Shown: positions 33,420 to 43,508 of the stretch, in pieces
Layout of the letters: the number at the start of each line of letters is the position of its first letter
Numbering within the stretch: position 1 is the first letter of the stretch
Source: Jaltomata sinuosa
Taxonomy: Eukaryota; Streptophyta; Magnoliopsida; Solanales; Solanaceae
DNA: 64,000 nt
Assembly (NCBI GenBank): GCA_003996215.1
Contig: QJPP01000689.1
Coordinates: 186,001-250,000 of the forward strand
Direction of reading: 5' to 3'
Notes under the pieces: model-generated
What the model was told of the DNA's origin: nothing
The model's database searches: none
Seen by the model: only the letters and a program-made list of their open reading frames with translations
Made by a program: the position numbers and the translations under genes

Positions 33420-35507
33420 TGTAACACCCCAGAACATCCAATCCCAGACTTAGCTCAGAAAACCAAAAGATAAATAATTTTTCCAACTGTCAGCTGGAAT
33501 ATCGTGGACTGGACCTATGGAAGGTGATCAGAGACCTGAAGAATTCTCTGAGAACCACGATTGGGTTCTATGGACTGTGGTAGGATCCAAGAGTTGTAAA
33601 CCCAAGTCCTCAAACTAGATCTGAGGCCATTCATTTCTCTGAGAACCATAATTGGGTTCTACAGACCGTGGAAGGATCCACAAGTCGTGAACCTAAGTCG
33701 TGGAACCAACTCCAGTAGCTCAGACTAAGTGCCCAGGATCCACGAGTGGGATCTACAACACATGGAAGTTACCATGAGTTGTGGACCACCCTCGTGGAAC
33801 CCCTTTCCAGTGGACAAGATTTCCAGACTCAGGAACCACGACAGGGTTCCACTATCCATGGAAGTTTCCATGAGTCGTGGTTCTAATCCATCGCGAATTT
33901 CAGCAGTTTTCTTTTAATTTTCCCAGAGGAATTCTAGACTTTTCCTACAACTTTTAATGCCTAAGATACAATGTTTTGGTGGTTCTAAGCCTAGTTTATT
34001 AGTCAAAAACTATCTAAATTGCCTATTCTCCTAAAATCATCAGACTTAGAAAGAAAAGAAGCAAAAGAGGTGACAGTTTTCTCTCAAGAACAAGCAGGAG
34101 GTCTTTTTCAAGATCAGCCTTAAGCCCATGGTTTTCCTCCATAGTTTTTTCTCCAGGTAGGTGGGATTTCACTAGTGGGTTCCTTTCAACCATTAGGTCC
34201 CTAGAATTCAGTCAGTTCTTCAGTTCTCCGTGAAATATTCAGACCTAGGGTTCTTAAATCTTAAGGATTCCTTTCAATTTAGATGTTATTGTTTAAATGA
34301 TAATTATTTCATGTTTCTTGGAGAATTAGCATAGTCATATGTATAGGACTCAGTAACCCTAGTTTGTCTTAAATTCAGTATGCATAATTTGTACTTGCTA
34401 GGCAGATAATACAGACAATCATACATCAGAATTAGAATGCCATCGGTTTCAGTATATGTATTGTTGCATTCTCAAATGATTATCATTATTTTTAGGTATC
34501 CAGTATTTCATCTTGCATTTTAGTGCTTATGTATTCAGTTAGGAGTAGACTTAGCACCTAGCCAACAAAGGGATAAAGGCTTACCCACCAGTTTAAGCTA
34601 AGACCATTAGTAGTAGTCCCTGCGTCCCAGAACTACGGCGCTACCGTATGTTCTAAAGGGGTCACTCGTCAGATTAGGCTTGACAACCTTGTCCCATGTG
34701 GACATCAGTTTAGTGCATCCACGTCAGCTTTTTTCGTCCCCTTGGCAAGTTATGAACACCCTTCCATCCAGGGTCACAGGTTGGCCCCATAGTTAGCTCA
34801 GCTTGGGGTATGTCAATTAATAGTATCTCCCACAGTCAGACTTACATTGCATTGACCATGTACTCAGTATGTATTTCAGTTATTCAGCTCAGCATATTAT
34901 ATGTTCATGTTTGTACTTGGTCATTGCATCCAGCTTACTATTTAGTTTATGCTTCAGTATGTATATTCCCTGTCCAGTTGTTATGTTGTCTAGTTTAGCA
35001 CATACCCTGCATGCTCAGCACATTCGAAGTGTTGACGCATACTTTTGTGCTACATCATTTTATGATGTAGGTTCAGGCACTCAACATCTAGACGTCGTTT
35101 AGATCAACTTACAGTCCTTATGAAGCATCTCTAGTGGTGAGTCCTCATATTTCGAGGATGATAGACATGCTTTACCTTTCAATCTTTACTTTTCAGCTTC
35201 AGATTAGTAGAATTTGTTGGGGGCATGTCCGAGCAACTCATATCAGTTAGAGGCTTTCAAACATAGACTAGATTTAGCTATTGGGTTGTTAGTGTTGTTT
35301 TCAGACATCATTATGCTTTTTTATATATTTTATATTCAGATATTTTGGGCTCTTTTCCCACTCTAGACATTAAACTATTTTCAGCTTCCGCACAATGTAT
35401 GTCTTATCAGAAATAAAATTAGATATTCCAGGCCATGGGTTAGCTTGGGGATCACTTGTGACATTAAGAACCATGTTGCATCTAGGGGGTATCCTTGGGG
35501 TGTGACA
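33420..35507 (+). repeat. Element E 3' LTR
   Basis: Paired with 14542-16672, from TGTAACACCCC to TGTGACA. It carries the same palindrome array (33500-33900) with many copy-specific substitutions, so E is clearly older than G. Small frames at 34810-35102 and 35370-35639 are not genes. Confidence 0.93.
33500..33900 (+). repeat. CCACGA/TCGTGG palindrome array, element E 3' LTR
   Basis: Second copy of the array at 14625-15060. Some units have lost self-complementarity through point changes (for example GATCCAAGAGTTGTAAACC). Confidence 0.8.
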
Positions 35508-35512
35508 TGCAG

Positions 35513-36242
35513 GTGCATCCCAGGCAGCACCCTGGTGCCACACCAGCAGCCAACAGTAGCAGCAACTTTCCAAGGCAAGATTTTTAAGCGGTGGGCCCTC
35601 AAGAACGCATCTGGAGTCCCGCAAACAAAAATGAGCTAAGCTATTTGACTAGAAACGGCAGTTTGGATCCAATAGAATTGATAAAGATCCCATCGAAGGT
35701 CGATTTAATGATAAGTAGGACCAATTCCCAAAGATCAACCTTAGGCGTTATTTCCAAATTGGAACCCAATGGCTGAAAACAAGTTCAGAAGCCTCAGGAC
35801 CCGAACCAATGGTCCTTCTAGCCTAAACTCGATGTTCCAGAGCCAATAAGGCTGACGGAATTTCCATCTGAGATCCTCTTCTCCAAATGTTGACCAAAGT
35901 CAATCAAACAAGACCAACTGGCCTGAAAAAATAGAATGAGAGAGAATTCCAAGCTGAAAAGCTCTCGGATCCTGATAAAAGGTTCTCTTAGACCAAAGTA
36001 CATGCTTTGAAGCTAACAAAACTATCAGGTGTCGATTCCAAGAACGATAGAATGTTGACCAAAGTCAATGATTTCCAAAGTTTAAAGCTTTAAAACAAGT
36101 AAATGGCTATAAAGACAAAACATATACCCCGAGCATCGAACTACTGGTCCCAGTAAGTCATAAATGAATTGGGGCCACTACAGGCAAGCTCTAATAATAC
36201 AAGAAAGATGAAAACACGAGAATGACCAGAAGGGTCATTACA
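35513..36242 (-). repeat. Element A 5' LTR, second segment
   Basis: Continues the LTR interrupted at 14541. The text resumes in CACACCAGCAGCCAACAGTA and TTTTTAAGCGGTGGGCCC, matching 6680-6740 of the other copy, and ends GGGTCATTACA. Bases 35508-35512 are the TGCAG duplication of E. Confidence 0.85.
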
Positions 36243-37025
36243 GGAAGACACCACCACTGCTATCACTTCGTTGGGTATGACATGCATTTACATCTATATA
36301 TATGTATTCATAACATATGATTATGCGAGCATACCATGCATATTTAATTTATAGAAGGTCATATGTCGCCATGGAGGCTATTAGAGTTTCAGTTTTAGGG
36401 CGTATCTCTATTACCCTTCTTACAGCAGCTATTTATGATTCTACTCTCCGCCTTACATACCAGTACATTTTTATTCATACTGACTTCACGTTGCCTAGGG
36501 ATGCTGTATTTTTGTTTTGTGCATCTAGGTACTGGTAGGGATTCTAATTGACCCCTCTGCTAGGATTCGTGGTTCAGGTGTGAGTTGGTAAGCTCCACCT
36601 CTTCATGGGGCTATCATAGGATGTTTACTTTTGTTGTACAGTTTGAATATAGTAAGGGCCTTGTCCCAACCAGTGCTTATGACACTCTTAGAGGCTATAG
36701 TAGACATGGTATTCCAGGGTTTTTTTTTGCAGCTTCCAGTCTCAAGCCCCATAGGTTTGGTATGTATGTATATGAATGTATGTGTGTCTTTAGTTACGGC
36801 CTCGTTGGCCATCCATTACTTCATTATTTTTTTCTTTTCTACCTTTATCTATATGACTTATTGTCATTTAGGTTATGACCTTAATGGTCCAGGCTTGGTA
36901 TTTCAGATGTTATTCTACCTAACTTTTTGGGCCCATAGTTTAGTCAGTTAGTATGTTTTAGTGGCTAACTCGGTCGAATAGAGTATCGTGTGCCAGTCGC
37001 GCCTCCCCTACTTTGGGGCGTGACA
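36243..37025 (+). repeat. LTR fragment, probably the 3' LTR of element 0
   Basis: Non-coding sequence ending CTTTGGGGCGTGACA, a typical gypsy LTR end, after which DUF1985-like coding sequence starts without a gap. It follows element A and is on the same strand as element 0, so it is most simply the end of the 3' LTR of element 0. The LTR start and the integrase end of element 0 are absent, so a deletion must lie at the point where A sits. It is not shown to match another LTR in the window. Plus frames at 36317-36951 are not genes. Confidence 0.6.
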
Positions 37026-38411
37026 TGTTAAATGCCTCATGATCTTGAGAGAGATTTATCAAATTAGCTGGTATGGCCTCATTAGTGTCTTTAGCCCAAA
37101 GAACAATATGCACAAATCAAACTAAGCATAATGACTCCTTGTGCTTCTTTGGGAGTCTTTTAGACTCCAAATTTTGCACCAACTTCATCATTTTGTAGCT
37201 CTTTGCAATAATGGACACTACATCTTCATCATCAATTATTTTGTCTTTTCCTTTCTTGACTTTCTTGCCTATAATGGTTGCCTTTGGTATGCAGACTATT
37301 TTATTTGGTATAATAGTAGGAAGAGACTGGAAAGAACTATGGCATCTTAGATCGGTCATTATGCGAAACTCTTTTATACCAAAATAAACTAACATGCCAC
37401 AGAAGTGTATCGATATATCATTTTTCTTTTTCTTATTCTTATTGTAATCAAAATATTATAAATCATGGTCATTTGAAAATGTGTATTATTTTCCTCATGA
37501 AAATCAAGATACGGTCCAATATAGCTTGCCCTAAAGAAAGCCTCTAATTTTTGCTTCTTAAGTATCACCCTGAATTTATTAAAACTCTTTTCCATGTCTA
37601 ACTTGAGTACGATATGACAAATCAAATCTGTGTTATTATCAATTAAATCTTCATCGAAAACTTGTCAATACTAAAAGTTTTGATAAAATCAGAGGTTGAA
37701 GGGCTATTAGGAGAAAAATACATGGCATCATTCTAATCATATATGTTTTTTATCCAAATTCACGATCAATCATCGATCTTTGAACAAAAGTAGTAGCATT
37801 TTCTTCATCTTCATTTTCTTCATCTTCATTTTTTTCATTATCACAGTCTCCTTCCTCCCTTTCATCTTCTTTCTCTGTTGTATTTTCCTCCTCTCTTTTT
37901 TCTCTTCTATTTCTTTCCCCTCCTACATCGACATATTCTTCCTCTCTTTCCTTTTCATCTTCTTCTCCTCTTTCCTCTTCATCTCTTTCTTGTGTATCAA
38001 ATGATATTTATTTTTTTACATCTCCTTCTAAATTTATATCTCCTTTTAAATCTACATCTCCAGACCCTTTATTTATTTTCCCTCGTAAATCTTCTTTCTT
38101 ATCTCCCTCTATTTTATCTCCTTCTTTCTTTTTCAATACATCTCCAGATCCTTCATTTCATTTCCCTCCTATATCTTCTTCCTCATTTCTTTCTATTTTT
38201 TCTCCATTCTCTTTCTATACATCTTTAGACCATTCAATTCTTTCTCCTCCAAAATCTACTTCCTCAATTCCCCCTCTTTCCTCTTTTTCTACATCTGCAA
38301 TTGGTAATAAGTCTTCTGATTGAGAAAGGACTTGTTCTTGTTCAACAAGTTTATCTAATGGTGATTGTAACTTAGGTATTTTTATTGTCCTTTTATCCTA
38401 GGTGCAGCCAT
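37026..38411 (-). pseudogene. DUF1985/Ulp1-like transposon gene, N-terminal part, truncated
   Basis: The start is probably ATG at 38411-38409 (MAAPR...). Reading right to left, an acid and Gly-Asp repeat region follows (GDVDLKGDINLEGDVKK at about 38015-38065, with similar units to 38170), then Glu/Lys-rich coding that gives the polypyrimidine run on the plus strand. Next comes a DUF1985-like domain: KLDMEKSFNKF (about 37600), GPYLDFHEENN, CMLVYFGIKEFRIMTDLRCH (about 37395), and SKRLPKKHKESLCLVWFAHIVLWAKD at 37170-37090. It breaks off at ...QDHEAFN where the LTR of element 0 ends. Such domains precede a Ulp1-type cysteine protease in plant Mutator-like transposons and are common in Solanaceae; the protease half would lie beyond the left edge of the window. 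Frameshifts (37395, the N-terminus) make it a pseudogene. Family assignment is from memory of the motif, not a search. Confidence 0.62.
37780..38000. repeat. Polypyrimidine low-complexity tract
   Basis: TTCTTCATCTTCATTTT-type repeats with few purines. On the minus strand this encodes the Glu/Lys-rich part of the DUF1985-like pseudogene; the plus-strand Phe/Leu/Ser frames (37780-38228) are its antisense. Confidence 0.7.
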
Positions 38412-38519
38412 TATACCTACAAACAGGAGGTAAAAAAAATAATTTTAATTTATTTGTGTATTATTCAAAAAAGGAAAGCAGTTGATTAAATAAATAAAAC
38501 AAAGTAATATAATTTAATA

Positions 38520-38830
38520 ACTGATTAATCTGTTGCAACAGATGACTGAATTGGTGATACAAATATTTTATTTCTTCCAAAAGGTGAATAATCTATTAAA
38601 ATAAATATCATAGCTATTGGAAAAAATCAAAACAAAATTGCAACTATATTTTTTTCCACAACAAACTACCCACCTATATTGTAATAGATTACCTATATGT
38701 TGCAACATATTACTTAGTTACTGGAAAAAAAAATATTTATAATACTATTTTCATTTTTCTCAACCGGTGACTAATCTATTGCAACATATTACCCATTTGT
38801 TGGAAAATATCAAAACAATTACAAGACCTT
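38520..38830. repeat. Degenerate repeats around a TGTTGCAACA core
   Basis: Several diverged units of the type AATCTGTTGCAACAGATGAC / CTATTGCAACATATTACCCA, each followed by a TTGGAAAA-like stretch. The core TGTTGCAACA is a palindrome. I recall similar repeats from pepper sequences, but this was not checked. Confidence 0.6.
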
Positions 38831-39492
38831 TCTCCTATATCATACAGGATAACAACAACAAAAAATAACATTGATTTCACTACACCATTGTGTTTCATTT
38901 AACAATATACAATATAATAATACGGAAGACTGATAAAATACATTAAAAAGAACAAGAAGAATTCAAATCTAAAAAGCTCTTTGCTTTTATCAAATAGGTC
39001 ATTTTTGTAACAGATTTCTCAGTAAAAATAAGAATTTAAATTCCATCAAGAACAACAACGAGAACACGAACAACAATAATAAGAATTTAAATTTTACTTT
39101 CAGATGTATACTATTTACAAATATGTAACTATATTCAAGTGTTAATAAATACTACAAATTAGAGTTTCTTTCTTAAGCATGAAACAACAAAATCATTCAG
39201 CCTAACTTTGAAGAGAAGACTCAATTCTTCTTCTTTTTCTTTAACCCAAATCCTAACTTTTTGAAAATTTTAACTTTTTAAACTAAATAAAAGAGCAAAT
39301 TTTATCTGAAAAAGAGAGAAAAAAAGCAGAGATCGCCAATTAGGAATAATGAACAAAAGTCATCGTGGAGATCGTCGAAAAATAGAAGAAGGAATAAGAA
39401 GATGAATCTTTCTTGAGACTTGAGAGAATTTAGAATTTTAAATATTTTAAAGAAAAATAAAAAAGGAGAGAAAGGAGAGAACGATCAGTTTT

Positions 39493-39604
39493 AACCCACT
39501 TAAAATGATTTGTAGTTTTTTTTACATTTTACAAATGTTTAACCAGTATTAAAAATTATCTTTCAGAGTACAATAATTAACTTCATTAAAATTTTAAGTG
39601 GGTT
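39493..39604. repeat. 14-bp perfect inverted repeat (possible small MITE)
   Basis: AACCCACTTAAAAT at 39493-39506 and its reverse complement at 39591-39604 enclose 84 AT-rich bases. No clear target duplication is visible. Confidence 0.5.
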
Positions 39605-40029
39605 TTGACTTTAGCGGATCAAAGTAGTCACTAAAATTAATTTTGAGACTTAAGAGATACCTCCCATTCAATTTTCTTGAGAATATTGAAAGCTCCACTT
39701 AAGACCATACAAATCCAAATTAAACCCATTTCAATTGACGTCTAAGGACTAAATAATGGAAATTCTCAAATTAGTTCCCATTTTGCTCAGACCCATTTCA
39801 GTTATAATAAAAAAATTGGTCGACTTTCAATCATGTACGAAGTGGATCCAAAAGATATGGAGAATATTGGAGATGGAAAACCAAGTTGGCGGTAAATTTT
39901 TAGGGCTTTCCCTCCATTCAATTAAAAAACATTACATATTTCTTTTTCAATATTTCATACAATCGATAATTCTTAGTATTTTCTCAGAGCTTAAACAAAC
40001 TTTTTATTGTGTCCAAGGTGATTCTATTA

Positions 40030-43000
40030 TGTCACGACCCGATTTCTCAGTCATGATGGCACCTACAACCTCCCAGTAGGCGAACCAATTCCCATAGTCT
40101 GGAATGGTTAGTAATATGCTACTATCTAACAGGCATGCGGAAGAACAGTAAATAAGCGGAAGCTAAATCAAACTCAAAACCTGGTATCATAGTATAAGAG
40201 TCGGTACCAAATATACATAGTACAAAGGATCCAAAAGCATATATACACATTTGTCTCTGAATAGCAAAAAGAGTACAAGATGCAATGGATAAGTTAAAAA
40301 GCTAAGCCCGGTCATCAGGAGCTCACCCTCAACCTCAGATAGTCTAAAAAGCCAGCCCGCACGAGTCTCCATGAATCAGCAGTGATGGCACATACTAGGA
40401 TCTGCACTAGAAAGAAGCAAAGTATAGTATGAGCAGCAATTGCTAACAACGGGTACCTAGTAGGCATCATAGATCGACTGAGCACATATAAGATATAAAA
40501 GCAATAATATAGTAGAAATCAAGGAAAGTAGTCACATAAGCAACGAATAGGTACACGAAAGCTAACACAGAAGGATACACGAAGAAAACAACATACTAGG
40601 CTAGCTAATAGAAATCTACATCACATAACACATGTGAAGGAAGAAATAACGCATCTGGGGTCCTTGCAATAATAGTATATAAAGAGAGTTTAAGAAGAAG
40701 ACAGTATACCGTTAAACTCAAGTAAAAAGGGGACAAGGAAAGGAAATAACGATAATCATGCTCGAAAATAAGACTAATAACCAAGTCATGCTAGTAATAC
40801 CACTCCCAAGTCAGTAATAATCAACTAATAGCCCAAGTATAACCATCAAGAGAAACAAAATATATAATACAACTCTCAATTTCCAATCATTGAATATAAC
40901 CACAATAAGGATCAATATTGCGATAAAATAATAATAAGTCTACCTACAGTCCCAACGGGCGCCCATACACTAGAGGAATGCATACAAGTGAAGACAAACC
41001 ATCTGGCATCCCATACTACCAGAGCGTACAATCTGCAAATAACAAACAAGGAAGGAATCTCACGCAAATGAATGATATGATGCAACAGTGAAAACCAAGT
41101 GAAACAGTAACTTTGTATGTACCTCCTTTGACGCCTATGGGCCCAGCAGGTAGGATCCATGGAAGAACACGGTCTATATACCTCAACTACACCATATACC
41201 CCTCCCACAGCACACTCAGCACGTAGCCCCTGGTCCGGATCGGCAAGGTCCATAGAGGTCCCGACCACATACTAAATCTCAAGCCTCAATAATAGTTCGG
41301 AGTGTGTCGCGATCCAAATACGTAGCCGAAGTCTCAAAAATGCATGTCCGAAGCTTATCCGGGTCTAAAATAGTGAATCAAGTTTAAAAAACTCCATCAA
41401 AGGTTCCCGGGCATAACTGCATCCAAAACAGTAGAACAACAAATTTGATGCTCGGCCCGTCTGAGTCTAGTACCATCTCAAATCAATAGGAAACCAAATC
41501 TAGCACTACGTCTTATCCGAGTCTAGTATAAGTATGAAAATAGTGATAAAATCTTCCTTTTAACTCCCATTCCCCAAAAAGATCCATGAAAGCAATTCCA
41601 AACTTTTAAAAACCATTTTTAGCAAAAAATGGGCCCTCGAGGCTATGCAAGATTTAGAAAACCATCAATAGTCGGCCCGAAGCCAAAACTGTAGTAAAAC
41701 ATGTGGAAAGCTTCTTTATATGCATGAGAATGGCATGCTCAATCACAAATAGTAGTCCAATGGCTCACAATCAACCTATCGCCCTTGCACAAGCTCCAAT
41801 CGCTCTACAACACAGATAACCAGCTCTACAAACTGATATCGATGTCCGGTACTCGTGGACATTTCAAAATAACCCACCATATATGGTTCAGAGTCAAATA
41901 CAAGGCCATACAGGACCACAAGTGTGATACTATTAACTACAACAAATACTATAATCATCAGAGTAAAAATAGGATGTACATGAAGAAGCAGACAAGGTCT
42001 GGAGTACCAAGCTAATAAACCCAACCCAACGATGTTAATTAGTACAATTATAGCCTATATACGCAAATTATAGAAAGGTTACACTGTAAACTACCTGTCG
42101 TACGATGACAAGCTGTTAGAACAATGATGTCCAAGCCTAAACTGCTCTGAGAAGCTCTAAATGAAGTCAAATTATCATAAACATAAATTACGCATTAAAA
42201 TAAAACCAATAATACCCATATTGCTATAATTATACCGGGTCAAAATTCAGGTCACAAGCAGGACCATGGGCCTCGCAAGCTGAAGCCAGAAATGAAAATA
42301 GCACAATGTTTCACATATTCCCGAGAGTTCATGCCCCAATTTTGAGTGGAAATAGACCAAGAAAAAGGGCTCACACAACCCAAAAACTATAAGAATTAAA
42401 TAGGAAAGTTTATGGGATTTTAATGGAAATAGACACAAGAACTTACCAATTCAAGAAGCCAAGAACGCACCCGGATCATCAATATATATTCCTCCAAGTT
42501 AGGGGAGTGAGCAGGTGAAGAAATGGTGATTTTTGGAGCAACAATCGTGGAGAAATCGTTGGAGAAGAAGGTAAGAAAAGGGCTGGAATTTAAAAGGGGA
42601 ACAACTTAAATAAGATTCCACGCCCAGGCGCCCAAGCGGCCATGCAGGCACAGGCGCGCTAGCGCAGCAGTGGCCACATACCGCAGGCGCCTAGGCAGGC
42701 TGGAAAGAGCAGGGGTGCTGGAGGCCATGGCCTGGTCAGCATGCAGGCGCGGCGCCTAGGCGCAGGAGATGCCCTGGCACCCATACCATCAGCAACAACA
42801 GCCCACTGCCAGCTTTTGCAAATTTTTCTTGAACTAACCTCCGAGAATGAGTCTGGGGTCTCGCGGACACAAATGAGCTAAGTTATTCGACTAAAAACAG
42901 CATTTTGGACTCAATGAAATCAACAAAAATCCTAATGGAGGTCGATATAACTAAAAGAGGGCCCCGCGCCCAAAAATCATCTTTAGGCCAACTTTTAAAA

Positions 43001-43491
43001 AATGGAACCTCATGTCCTAAAACAAGGCTGGAAGCCTCGGGACCTGAACCAAAGGTCCCTCTAGCCCAAAGTCGACATTTCGGAGCTAACAGCGCAGTCA
43101 GAATTTCCATCCGAGCTCATCTTCTCCAAATTTTGACCAAAGTCAAATTTCAAGTTTTACTGGCTAGAAAACACAAAAACCAACACAAAACCAAACCAAA
43201 AGCTCCCAGACCTCAGCCAAGGGTCCGTCTAGCCCAAAAAGAATTCATGATATGGAGCTAATAGAACTATTGAAATTTGATTCTGAGCGCATTTACAAGG
43301 AATATTGACCAAAGTTAATGATTTCCTCAATTAAGGCTCTAAAATAGAGAAACGACCATAACGACCAAGCGAACAGCCAAGGCACCGAAGCACCAGTCCC
43401 TGCAAGCCATAAATGACTTGGGGACGCTACATGCAAGCTCTAACAATAAAAGAAAGGCATAAATACAGGAATAACTGGAAGGTTCATTACA
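40030..43491 (-). repeat. Element B 3' LTR
   Basis: 3,462 bp, from TGTCACGACCCGA (plus-strand left end) to GGTTCATTACA. A GC-rich cluster is at 42610-42790, with a TATA-like TTATTTAAG on the minus strand just downstream (about 42603-42613). Frames at 40187, 40912, 41776 and 42905 are not genes. Confidence 0.9.
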
Positions 43492-43508
43492 TCATCCACT
43501 ACTAAAAA
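43492..43508 (-). promoter_or_regulatory. Polypurine tract of element B
   Basis: The minus strand reads TTTTTAGTAGTGGATGA immediately before the LTR start, nearly the same as at 7372-7389. Confidence 0.72.

Larger units (their letters stand above)
14542..35507 (+). mobile_element. Element E: Tekay/Del-type chromovirus, about 9.2 kb without its insertion
   Basis: LTRs at 14542-16672 and 33420-35507 begin TGTAACACC and end TGACA (mutated to TGAAA in the left copy). Flanks are TGTAG (14537-14541) and TGCAG (35508-35512), a target duplication with one change. A primer site for initiator Met tRNA follows the 5' LTR, and a purine tract precedes the 3' LTR. gag (16889-17967) and pol (29700-33260) are separated by element F, whose 5-bp duplication CCCAG marks the cut exactly. 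E lies inside the 5' LTR of A, in its GC-rich cluster. Confidence 0.93.
3783..36242 (-). mobile_element. Element A: nested Ty3/gypsy LTR retrotransposon, about 11.5 kb of its own sequence
   Basis: LTRs are at 3783-7371 (3' LTR) and 11562-14541 plus 35513-36242 (5' LTR, split by element E). Ends fit TG...CA: on the minus strand the LTR starts TGTAATGACC and ends GGTCATGACA (mutated to GATTATGATA in the right copy). Flanks GAAAG (3778-3782) and GGAAG (36243-36247) differ by one base, a plausible aged target duplication. Orientation is minus, from the gag start at 11355, the zinc knuckle and the purine tract next to 7371. The inside (7372-11561) is only 4.2 kb, about 1 kb shorter than in the related element B, and is badly decayed. 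The split LTR proves that E arrived later. Confidence 0.82.
38412..40029. other. AT-rich sequence upstream of the DUF1985-like gene
   Basis: 1.6 kb without a convincing gene. It contains the degenerate repeats at 38520-38830 and an inverted repeat at 39493-39604, and it ends at the LTR of element B. It probably holds the 5' flank, and possibly an end, of the Mutator-like element, but I could not identify a long terminal inverted repeat. Confidence 0.55.

Noticed and set aside
36317..36951. Several plus frames of 70-106 aa
   Set aside because: Overlapping frames in an LTR fragment ending TGACA; no domains or homologous copy in the window.
37780..38228. Phe/Leu/Ser-rich plus frames that look like membrane proteins
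   Set aside because: Antisense of the Glu/Lys-rich coding of the DUF1985-like pseudogene; polypyrimidine composition explains them.
42905..43261. 118-aa plus frame
   Set aside because: Inside the B 3' LTR; the A LTR has no conserved equivalent frame.
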